From: G039029935 sp039029935
GTDB lineage: Bacteria; Chloroflexota; Anaerolineae; Caldilineales; Caldilineaceae
DNA: 5,094 nt
Assembly: GCA_039029935.1 (NCBI GenBank)
Contig: JBCCFC010001024.1
Span: 1 to 5,094 of the forward strand
Direction: 5' to 3'
The translations under genes and the position numbers were made by a program. The notes beneath the pieces are model-generated. The model made no database searches and was not told the origin of the DNA. It worked only from the letters and a program-made list of their open reading frames with translations. Positions 1-5,094 of the stretch are shown one piece after another; position 1 is the stretch's first letter, and each line of letters opens with the position of its first letter.

Positions 1-107
1 ACAAAATAAATTACCCATAGAAACGCGGAGTTAGCAATCTCTATTGCGGGTCGTACACGAGAAATCCGGCACTAGAGAGTGCCTACTCCGCGAGTATTTA
101 TTTTTGT
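1..107. repeat. Structured inverted-repeat element E1
   Basis: This non-coding element is nested. The outer arms are ACAAAATAAAT (1-11) and ATTTATTTTTGT (96-107), complementary apart from one extra base. Inside them is a perfect 8-bp stem, CGCGGAGT (24-31) with ACTCCGCG (85-92). That stem encloses hairpin A (GCAAT 34-38, loop CTCT, ATTGC 43-47), a weak middle arm (TCG 51-53 with CGA 58-60), and hairpin C (GGCACT 68-73, loop AGAG, AGTGCC 78-83). Loop region 38-43 (TCTCTA) is exactly complementary to 73-78 (TAGAGA), so the element can form either a cloverleaf with kissing loops or one long hairpin. The T-rich stretch after the stem (97-107) could also act as a terminator for plus-strand transcription. 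It shares a core with E2 in opposite orientation. The element may extend beyond the left edge. Its class is unknown. Confidence 0.6.
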
Positions 108-149
108 GGAATGGCCTTACAGGGTATTTAGCAGGCTTCGCATAACAGA

Positions 150-167
150 CGCCGAATTCATTCGGTG
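150..167. other. Small hairpin between E1 and E2
   Basis: CGCCGAA (150-156) pairs with TTCGGTG (161-167), including one G-T pair, around a TTCA loop. It is the only clear structure in the 77-bp gap 108-184 between the two structured elements. No open reading frame or promoter stands out in this gap. The function is unknown. Confidence 0.4.
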
Positions 168-184
168 GATTAACCTCTCATAAA

Positions 185-356
185 ACAAACTTGGGCATGG
201 TTCATATCAGGGTAACAATTGTAATCGTTTAGTAGGCGGGGTGCCCCTCTGGGCCTCGTGCCAGCTCTACACTGGTACGACCCGCATGAGGGCATGCTAA
301 TTGAACGGCGATTTGTTACCCTCATTGCTGCCCATATGAACCATGCCCAAATTTGT
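185..356 (-). repeat. Structured element E2 with 23-bp terminal inverted repeats
   Basis: The ends at 185-207 and 334-356 are inverted repeats matching at 22 of 23 positions; the 17 bp at 191-207 and 334-350 are perfect. A second inverted pair follows, AGGGTAACAA (209-218) with TTGTTACCCT (313-322), offset by 1 base on the left and 11 on the right. The interior has hairpin 256-264/272-280 (9 bp, one G-T pair, 7-base loop), which can extend through GGG 251-253 with CCC 281-283. It also has hairpin 284-297 (GCATG, AGGG loop, CATGC) and a competing small hairpin at 243-254 with a CTCT loop. Read on the minus strand, it shares an E1-like core (TTAGCA, TGCGGGTCGTAC, ACGAG, GCCTACT). The right arm lies inside the 3' end of the ATPase gene and provides its stop codon. 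The size and ends suggest a small non-autonomous (MITE-like) element. No clear target-site duplication is visible, so this is inference. Confidence 0.65.
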
Positions 357-2466
357 CAGTGTATCTGGCTTCCGAGCTATCGGTTTTTAACAATGGCCGT
401 AAAATCGTATAAAACACAAAGGGCGACGAAACTTGGACCAGCAGGGTAGAGGTCATAAAGCCCCATCCCAAGAAAAGCGCACCGCCAATGATGAATAGGT
501 TGGGGATTGTGGCGGCGAGGAAACAGGCATTCATGTTGTCATTAAACTCATCCGCAAGTGTAAACAAACGAGGTAGTTGCTGCAAATGCTCATCCATCAG
601 CACGATCTGTGCGGTATCAGTCGCAATGGTGGTTGCGCCCCTAAGCGAGATGGAGACATCTGCTTGCTTGAGTGCAATGGAGTCGTTGATGCCATCGCCA
701 ATAAAACAGACCGCATGACCGTCATCCTGTAGCTGCTTGACAAATGTTGATTTTTCTTCGGGTAGCACTTCGGCAAAATACCCATCCATCCCCAGTTCGT
801 CTGACAAATGACGTGTGGGGGCATCGTGGTCGCCCGAAATCATGTAGAGAGAGAACCCACGTGTCCGCAGGTCATCCACAATTAGCTGTGCTTCGGGGCG
901 GACAGTGGGCTTCAATTCAATTGCCCCCACAAGCTGTTTATCGCTCTGTTTATCGCCCTGTTGTTTATCTACAGCCACCATGACCAATGTATGACCTTTG
1001 GCATGGCTCTCGACCTGTATGGCCTCAATCTCTGGTGGGATGGCAATTTCCTGCATGTGCATGAACCGATGGCTACCGACCCAAATCTTCTGCCCTTGCA
1101 TCACCGCTTCCACACCATAGCCAATCTCATAATGCATATCATCAATCACCGTCAAGGGTATCTGCTGGTCAGCCGCCGCCTGTAGGATCGCAAGGGCAAT
1201 GGGGTGGCTCTGTTTTGCCTCTGCCGCCGCTGCATAGGTCAGCACATCTCTGCTATCATAGCGGGTGTCAGTCTCTGAACACGTATAAATCGAATGAACC
1301 GTAGGCTGTTCCAGAGTCAACGTACCCGTTTTATCAAACACAACCGTGTCTATCGTTTGCAGCAGTTCTAATGAGCGTCCGTCTTTCACAAGGATGCTAC
1401 TTCGTGCGGCTAGGTGCAGATAGCCAAGCATATTCAAGGGGCCAAACAGGACCATCCGATAGCCCGGCATTGCCATGAGGATACCCAGCACACGGTCCAA
1501 CCCGATAAACGGAAATACAGCTACACTAAAGAGGAGAAAGGGCAATGATAATTCATCATTTAGCGCATCTGCACGTGATTGAATCGTTTCCTTAAAATCC
1601 GATGTTGTGGTCAGCAGTTCCCCAATCTTGGCGACCACGGTGGATTGCCCTGTGCGCTCCACTTGTAGACAAATACGCCCCGAAAGAACCATGGTAGAGG
1701 CGAGCGCCAAGTCACCCACCTCCTTATCGACAGGCTGCGATTCACCCGTCAACATCTTTTGGTCAATAGCGGCCACACCTTCGACAATCACACCGTCGAT
1801 TGGCACGATCTGTCCTGCATAGACAACGACCACATCGCCAACTTGCACCTGCTCGATGGGAACCTCGATTTCTGTGCCATCCACAAGCATCCAGACAAAC
1901 CGATTTTGTTGACCCAAAAGGTCCAAAACTTCTCGCTTGGAGTGATCTTCGGTTTTGATCACAAGCCAATTGGCAAGAACACGAAACCAGCCGCCGATCA
2001 TCATGGTGAGAAAGGATGAGCCAAACACGGCTGCCGCCACAAACGCAACAAAAAGGACATTGGCGTCAACTCGTTTTTCATGCACAAGCGACCGCCAAGC
2101 AAGCTGGTAGTGATGGATGAATGGGGCTGCGACAAACAGCAGACTGAGAATATACAACGGAGTATAGTACAGTGAACCCAAGGCTGTTAGTCCAACAGCA
2201 AAGGTGGCTTGAACAAGATGGCTCCATGCGGCTATTTCTTCTTTACTCTTCTGATGATGTTTGCTGGTTTCTATCACTGATGTTAGCTGCAAAACCATTT
2301 GTTTCGCTTTTGGGTAAATTTGTTGTAAGAACGGTGGATTCAAAAAACGCCCCTTTTTCTCTTTTGAGAGAAGAATATCAACCAAGGGTTGTTTGGGACG
2401 CCTTTTGATCGTGGCGGTCACAATCATTGCCCCGCTACCGACTGTAAGCAGAATGAAACCAAACAT
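322..2466 (-). CDS. P1B-like P-type ATPase lacking the CPC motif
   Basis: This is a 714-residue membrane cation pump of the P-type ATPase superfamily; the substrate is unknown. All catalytic parts are visible: actuator TGES (240-243), phosphorylation motif DKTGT with Asp378, the P1B-type nucleotide-domain SHP (420-422) and GxG (449-451), SGD (544-546), Lys572, and hinge GDGIND (590-595). Hydrophobic segments lie near 3-20, 85-117, 133-170, 304-345 and 648-692, the last with an SS pair (680-681). There is no N-terminal HMA or CxxC domain. Ungapped alignment to P1B pumps from the conserved Pro343 puts Pro334-Gly335-Tyr336 where CPC should be, so the usual metal-binding cysteines are missing. 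The start is supported by GAAAGGG 8 bases upstream. The last ten residues and the stop lie in element E2, so the original C-terminus may have differed. It is transcribed away from the hydrolase gene. The family call is firm; a metal substrate is inference. Confidence 0.93.
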   Translation of the reverse strand: MFGFILLTVGSGAMIVTATIKRRPKQPLVDILLSKEKKGRFLNPPFLQQIYPKAKQMVLQLTSVIETSKHHQKSKEEIAAWSHLVQATFAVGLTALGSLYYTPLYILSLLFVAAPFIHHYQLAWRSLVHEKRVDANVLFVAFVAAAVFGSSFLTMMIGGWFRVLANWLVIKTEDHSKREVLDLLGQQNRFVWMLVDGTEIEVPIEQVQVGDVVVVYAGQIVPIDGVIVEGVAAIDQKMLTGESQPVDKEVGDLALASTMVLSGRICLQVERTGQSTVVAKIGELLTTTSDFKETIQSRADALNDELSLPFLLFSVAVFPFIGLDRVLGILMAMPGYRMVLFGPLNMLGYLHLAARSSILVKDGRSLELLQTIDTVVFDKTGTLTLEQPTVHSIYTCSETDTRYDSRDVLTYAAAAEAKQSHPIALAILQAAADQQIPLTVIDDMHYEIGYGVEAVMQGQKIWVGSHRFMHMQEIAIPPEIEAIQVESHAKGHTLVMVAVDKQQGDKQSDKQLVGAIELKPTVRPEAQLIVDDLRTRGFSLYMISGDHDAPTRHLSDELGMDGYFAEVLPEEKSTFVKQLQDDGHAVCFIGDGINDSIALKQADVSISLRGATTIATDTAQIVLMDEHLQQLPRLFTLADEFNDNMNACFLAATIPNLFIIGGALFLGWGFMTSTLLVQVSSPFVFYTILRPLLKTDSSEARYTDKFGHGSYGQQ
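934..969 (-). repeat. In-frame 12-bp tandem repeat inside the ATPase gene
   Basis: Three 12-bp units lie head to tail: CTGTTTATCGCT (934-945), CTGTTTATCGCC (946-957) and a diverged CTGTTGTTTATC (958-969). On the coding strand they give DKQ-rich residues about 500-511 (DKQQGDKQSDKQ) in a loop of the nucleotide-binding region, before the P-domain segment beginning near Arg523. The 12-bp period keeps the reading frame, so copy number could vary without breaking the pump. Confidence 0.6.
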
Positions 2467-2474
2467 AAAATTTG

Positions 2475-2481
2475 CCCTTTC
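2475..2481 (-). promoter_or_regulatory. Ribosome binding site of the ATPase gene
   Basis: On the minus strand GAAAGGG lies 8 bases before the ATG at 2466, a good spacing that fixes the ATPase start. The base of element E3 begins 2 bases further upstream, so folding of E3 in a transcript could affect access to this site. Confidence 0.6.
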
Positions 2482-2482
2482 T

Positions 2483-2560
2483 ATTGGACAAAGACCAGTA
2501 CCACAGATTGGTTATCTGTGGCGCAGGTAGCCAACCTGCTATACTTTTCCTTTGTCCTAT
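2483..2560. repeat. Three-way-junction palindromic element E3
   Basis: The outer stem GGACAAAG (2486-2493) with CTTTGTCC (2550-2557) is perfect, and after one mismatch two more pairs extend it to 2483/2560. It encloses two perfect hairpins. The first is CCACAGAT (2501-2508) with ATCTGTGG (2514-2521); the second is GCAGGT (2523-2528) with ACCTGC (2534-2539). Both have 5-base loops, and only one base separates them. If the closing T-A pairs open, the two 7-base loops (TTGGTTA and TAGCCAA) are complementary along their full length on the plus strand, counting one G-U pair. The element sits directly upstream of the ATPase ribosome binding site. It is either a REP-like palindromic repeat or a structured leader RNA; the sequence alone does not decide. 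Confidence 0.6.
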
Positions 2561-2570
2561 CGGATTGAAA

Positions 2571-2600
2571 TCAGCGTTTATCCGTGTGTATCCGCGTCCT
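2571..2600. repeat. Three degenerate 10-bp tandem repeats
   Basis: TCAGCGTTTA, TCCGTGTGTA and TCCGCGTCCT lie head to tail at exactly 10-bp spacing, with consensus TCMGYGTNYA. From memory, strings of ATCCGYGT-type decamers like this recur in intergenic DNA of several environmental phyla, including Chloroflexota. The period is close to one helical turn, so repeated protein contacts on one DNA face are possible. They lie just beyond E3 in the divergent spacer. Confidence 0.5.
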
Positions 2601-2656
2601 ATTTCACTTAGCGCTGTTCTCTCCAGCAGACTGCTAACAATCCTCTCAAGGTACAC

Positions 2657-2684
2657 TTTATAAAACATAAACATTGGCACACAA
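2657..2684 (-). promoter_or_regulatory. Weak promoter candidate for the ATPase gene
   Basis: On the minus strand TTGTGT (2684-2679) and TATAAA (2662-2657) are 16 bases apart and resemble sigma70-type -35 and -10 boxes. If real, the ATPase transcript would begin with roughly 180 bases of leader containing the decamers and E3. The -35 match is poor. Confidence 0.25.
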
Positions 2685-2696
2685 CTATGATACAAT
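2668..2696 (+). promoter_or_regulatory. Weak promoter candidate for the hydrolase gene
   Basis: TAAACA (2668-2673) and TACAAT (2691-2696) have a 17-base spacer and lie about 55 bases upstream of the hydrolase ATG. The -10 box matches the sigma70 consensus at five of six positions and the -35 box at four. It overlaps the candidate ATPase promoter on the other strand, so the two genes could compete for polymerase or share a regulator. Confidence 0.3.
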
Positions 2697-2736
2697 AGCA
2701 ATCCGATTCACTCAATACCAAACCATCATCACAATC

Positions 2737-2742
2737 AGGAGG
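2737..2742 (+). promoter_or_regulatory. Ribosome binding site of the hydrolase gene
   Basis: A perfect AGGAGG sits 9 bases before the ATG at 2752. It decides the start in favour of 2752 over an in-frame TTG at 2674, which would add 26 residues unlike the family N-terminus. Confidence 0.85.
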
Positions 2743-2751
2743 AAACACACT

Positions 2752-4161
2752 ATGAACATCATCGTCATCATTGCGGACACATACCGCTATGACAATCTAT
2801 TCGACCGTGCAGGCAATCATCCCAACGGGATGACCGTGCGGACACCCGCATTGGACAAATTTTCGGAGCGGGCGGTCAGTCTATCACGGCTCTACACGGC
2901 CAGCTTCCCCACGATTCCCCATCGCACCGACTTTACAACGGGGCGTTATGGGTGGCCTTGGTATCCTTGGCAAGACCGTCGCCTAAGCAGTGCCAACCAT
3001 GCGCCTGACATGTTGCGGGAGGCGGGCTATGTGTCGCAGCTATTGGGGGACTGTCCACATCTGTTCCCAGCGCATTTTAACCAAGGGTTTGATGCCGCCT
3101 ATGCGTTGCGCGGTCAGGAAGGCGACCTGAGCTTTTTGCGCATGAACCGTCGGATTGAGCAGACGATGCCACCGGAGAAGACACGCTTTGAGCGCAACAA
3201 GTTCCAAAAGCGTAATCTGCCTGACCTGCATCGCTGGACCAATTCGCATTGGCGTACAGAGATGGACACCTTCCCGCCACGCACAGCGGGATTGGCGGTC
3301 GAGTGGTTGGAGGAAAACTATCAGTACCATCCGTTCTTCCTCTGGGTTGATTTCTTTGATCCACATGAGCCTTGGGACCCGCCTGAGTATATGGTCAACC
3401 GCTATGACCCAGCGTACACAGGGACACCGATGATTCACCCCAACTATGGCATGGCGAGTTCGTTGAGTGCAGATGAGCAGCGCAATCTACGGGCGCATTA
3501 CTGTGCAGAGGCCGAGTTGGTGGACCGCTGGGTCGGTCGCATCTTCCAAAAGATTGATGTTCTGGCACTGTGGGACAACTCGATTGTGGTCTTTATGTCG
3601 GATCATGGCATGTGTCTGGGTGAGCATAACCGCACGGGCAAGTCCAACATCAGCGAGGGCGATGAACGCTGGTGGCCGCTCTATCCAGAGATTGCGCACA
3701 TCCCGTTTATGGTGGCCGCTCCGGGGCTGGAAGGTGGACGCACTGTCGATGCCATCATCCAACCACCCGACATTCTGCCCACCTTGCTTGAACTAGCGGG
3801 CGTTGATGTCACACCGAGTGACCCGTTTCACGGAAAGTCGTTTGCCGCAGCTTTGCGTGGTGATGACTCGCCACCACTACACAAATTCGCTATCACGGCA
3901 AAATATGTGCGCAACAATGACGAGGGCGAGTTGCCGCGCTATGTCATGACACCGATGCTCTACACGACAGAATGGGCCTATACGCCCGTTGGGTCCAGCC
4001 TCGACGGTGCGCCGGAGTTGTATGCGATTGCCGATGACTACTATGCCGAGCAGAATGTCATCGACCAGTATCCACAGATTGCTGACGGCTTGCACAACAA
4101 GTTTTTGGGGTGGATGCGCGCGATGGGTGCGCCAGAGGATGCGATTGCTGTCTATGCATAG
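2752..4161 (+). CDS. Sulfatase-fold hydrolase with Thr nucleophile position
   Basis: This 469-residue protein belongs to the sulfatase group of the alkaline phosphatase superfamily, metal enzymes that cleave sulfate or phosphate esters. The metal-site N-terminus is ADTYRYDNL (8-16, Asp9). The active-site signature reads TIPHRTDFTTG (54-64) and matches CxPxR...TG in spacing, but Thr54 replaces the Cys or Ser that becomes formylglycine in true sulfatases. Also present are DPHEPW (203-208, His205) and SDHGMCLGEH (283-292, Asp284-His285) with Lys297, then the usual C-terminal subdomain with IQPPDILPTLLELAG (336-350). There is no signal peptide or membrane segment, so it is probably cytoplasmic. 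In this superfamily Thr nucleophiles occur in phosphotransferases and phosphodiesterases (NPP, LtaS, phosphopentomutase), so a phosphoester substrate is more likely than a sulfate ester. That is inference. No sulfatase-maturing enzyme is in the window. The gene stands alone, divergent from the ATPase gene and convergent with the TPR gene. Confidence 0.93.
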   Translation: MNIIVIIADTYRYDNLFDRAGNHPNGMTVRTPALDKFSERAVSLSRLYTASFPTIPHRTDFTTGRYGWPWYPWQDRRLSSANHAPDMLREAGYVSQLLGDCPHLFPAHFNQGFDAAYALRGQEGDLSFLRMNRRIEQTMPPEKTRFERNKFQKRNLPDLHRWTNSHWRTEMDTFPPRTAGLAVEWLEENYQYHPFFLWVDFFDPHEPWDPPEYMVNRYDPAYTGTPMIHPNYGMASSLSADEQRNLRAHYCAEAELVDRWVGRIFQKIDVLALWDNSIVVFMSDHGMCLGEHNRTGKSNISEGDERWWPLYPEIAHIPFMVAAPGLEGGRTVDAIIQPPDILPTLLELAGVDVTPSDPFHGKSFAAALRGDDSPPLHKFAITAKYVRNNDEGELPRYVMTPMLYTTEWAYTPVGSSLDGAPELYAIADDYYAEQNVIDQYPQIADGLHNKFLGWMRAMGAPEDAIAVYA

Positions 4162-4198
4162 GATAATGTGACAAGGTCTGCTAGATTGTTTGGGCGAT

Positions 4199-4311
4199 AG
4201 TGAAGAGTGAAAAGTTGAAAGTTGAAAGTTGAAAGTTGAAAGTTGAAAGTTGAAAGTTGATTGTTCACTCATCACTCATCACTCATCACTCATCACTCTT
4301 CACTCTTCACT
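4199..4311. repeat. Two facing heptamer microsatellites forming an inverted repeat
   Basis: Left array (4200-4260): GTGAAGA, GTGAAAA, then six exact GTTGAAA units and a partial one, all in 7-bp phase. Right array (4265-4310): four TCACTCA, two TCACTCT and a partial unit. The outermost 13 bases, AGTGAAGAGTGAA (4199-4211) and TTCACTCTTCACT (4299-4311), are perfect inverted repeats, so the block can fold back, and it may act as a two-way terminator between convergent genes. Heptamer short tandem repeats like this are common in cyanobacterial and Chloroflexota intergenic DNA. Copy number is likely variable. The right array overlaps the 3' end of the TPR gene. Bases 4162-4198 show nothing further. 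Confidence 0.85.
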
Positions 4312-5094
4312 GAATTCTTCATCACCTCTGCCACCCCATGTGCAAACGGGTTCTCCCCTGCGGCCAATGTCTCGATCCAAGATTCGCGCAACACCCCCTC
4401 CTCTTCATAGAGGTCGTTCTCTTGCGACCACGCCACAAACTGCTTGAAGTCAGCGATTGCGCCCTCGGTATCGCCCGTCAATGTGCGTACAATGCCGCGA
4501 CTATCATAGGCCCAGCCGTTCTCTTTGGCTGTTTCCACACCACGCTCACAGATAGCGAGGACATCCTGCGCAAAGCCGTTGATGGCGCCATAGCGACAGA
4601 AAGCAACCTCGTCGGCAATCTCCTGCTCTTCAACCAAGCGGATCATTTCCAGAATGGGGTCGATCTCCAACGTAGGATTGAGTTTATTCGCAGCCTGTGC
4701 GCTGGCAACGGCTTCCATGATACGACCGTCGTCGGCCAACTCCTCACTGAGTTCAATCAATCGGTCAACGGCAATCGTTGTAACCTCATCAGTCGGGGTC
4801 ATGACAAGGCTAGAGTCCAAGGCCAATGCCTTTTTAAATTTGACAACAGCGGCATCAATCTGAAGATTTTCGGCCAGTTTGCGTCCTTCATCAATCAACT
4901 CAAGTGCGATCTTATGAAAAGCATCTCCAGGCATCTGTGTCAATGTGTGGCTAAGGCGATACCCTTCATCCATTGTGGCTTTGGCCTGATCTAACTCACC
5001 CGCGCGGATATAGGTGATGACCCGTTCTGCCAGTGCAGAATAAACCGTTTCATGCACAGGCCAGGCGGCACAGGTCTGCTCATATTCTTTGCCG
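4293..5094 (-). CDS. TPR protein, C-terminal part, open at right edge
   Basis: The frame is open to the window edge, so the 5' end is missing. A GTG at 5057 is an in-frame codon but has no clear ribosome binding site, and the upstream codons (GKEYEQTCAAWP) look like real protein. Counting from that GTG there are 254 residues of helical hairpin repeats. The units fall near 5-38, 50-85 and 92-130; the second reads LIDEGRKLAENLQIDAAVVK, followed by alternating KALALD-type turns. A C-terminal module from about 153 to 238 contains CRYGAINGFAQDVLAICERG, a DSRGIVRTLTGDTEGAIADF segment and WIETLAAGENPF. I recognise this module from the tails of large Chloroflexota proteins, where it often follows WD40 repeats and a YxxTCxxxP linker, here YEQTCAAWP. 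The role is probably protein-protein interaction; the effector domain is outside the window. The final residues SVKSEE are encoded by heptamer repeats. Confidence 0.85.
   Translation of the reverse strand, partial: GKEYEQTCAAWPVHETVYSALAERVITYIRAGELDQAKATMDEGYRLSHTLTQMPGDAFHKIALELIDEGRKLAENLQIDAAVVKFKKALALDSSLVMTPTDEVTTIAVDRLIELSEELADDGRIMEAVASAQAANKLNPTLEIDPILEMIRLVEEQEIADEVAFCRYGAINGFAQDVLAICERGVETAKENGWAYDSRGIVRTLTGDTEGAIADFKQFVAWSQENDLYEEEGVLRESWIETLAAGENPFAHGVAEVMKNSVKSEE

Noticed and set aside
24..92. Possible tRNA: a 7-8 bp closing stem with cloverleaf-like arms
   Set aside because: There is no T-loop TTCRANY, no GG in the D loop, no 5-bp anticodon stem with a 7-base loop, and the third arm has a 4-base loop.
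140..237. Possible integron attC site, from GCATAACAGACGCC and the hairpin at 150-167
   Set aside because: The R-box fits RYYYAAC badly and no GTTRRRY partner is found at a suitable distance. There is no integrase or cassette layout.
258..449. 63-residue open frame on the plus strand
   Set aside because: It runs through the E2 hairpins and antisense to the ATPase end, has no ribosome binding site, and resembles no protein I know.
2674..2751. Upstream TTG start for the hydrolase
   Set aside because: The perfect AGGAGG before 2752 and the family N-terminus MNIIVIIADT favour the later ATG; the extension also overlaps the promoter candidate.
3877..4275. 132-residue minus-strand frame starting in the heptamer array
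   Set aside because: Its first part is translated microsatellite (NFQLSTF units) and the rest is antisense to the hydrolase gene.
4200..4310. CRISPR-like array
   Set aside because: The units are 7 bp and directly abutting with no spacers, so this is a microsatellite.
4338..4994. 218-residue plus-strand frame antisense to the TPR gene
   Set aside because: The minus frame has clear TPR periodicity and a recognisable C-terminal module; the plus frame has no domain pattern.
4293..5057. Complete TPR gene starting at GTG 5057
   Set aside because: The frame stays open to the window edge with protein-like codons upstream, and no ribosome binding site precedes the GTG.

Overview
The window most likely comes from a Chloroflexota bacterium (Anaerolineae/Caldilineae-like). 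This rests on protein style and repeats, not on a marker gene. The TPR protein at the right edge has the C-terminal module I associate with large Chloroflexota repeat proteins. The spacers carry heptamer microsatellites, REP-like palindromes and degenerate ATCCGYGT decamers, which are common in such genomes.

Layout. Bases 1-321 hold no convincing gene. They carry two structured elements in opposite orientation: E1 at 1-107 and E2 at 185-356. The two share a core whose stems differ by compensatory changes. E2 has 23-bp terminal inverted repeats and supplies the last codons and stop of the next gene. Bases 322-2466 (minus) encode a complete P1B-like P-type ATPase with intact catalytic motifs but no CPC metal-binding motif and no N-terminal metal-binding domain. 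A 285-bp divergent spacer (2467-2751) follows. It contains a three-way-junction palindromic element (E3, 2483-2560), three tandem decamers and weak promoter candidates. Bases 2752-4161 (plus) encode a sulfatase-fold hydrolase of the alkaline phosphatase superfamily with Thr at the nucleophile position. A spacer between convergent genes contains two facing heptamer arrays that form a long inverted repeat (4199-4311). Bases 4293-5094 (minus) hold the C-terminal part of a TPR protein that is open at the right edge. A short segment before its TPRs resembles the linker that often follows WD40 domains in Chloroflexota proteins.

How the parts relate. I see no operon. The ATPase and the hydrolase are divergent and could share regulatory DNA. 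The hydrolase and the TPR gene converge on the heptamer array. No shared pathway is evident. The most unusual content is non-coding: three multi-branched elements, each with complementary or near-complementary hairpin loops, and two cases where repeat DNA rewrites the end of a neighbouring gene. E1/E2 are the best candidates for an undescribed structured element family, either a small mobile element or a structured RNA.
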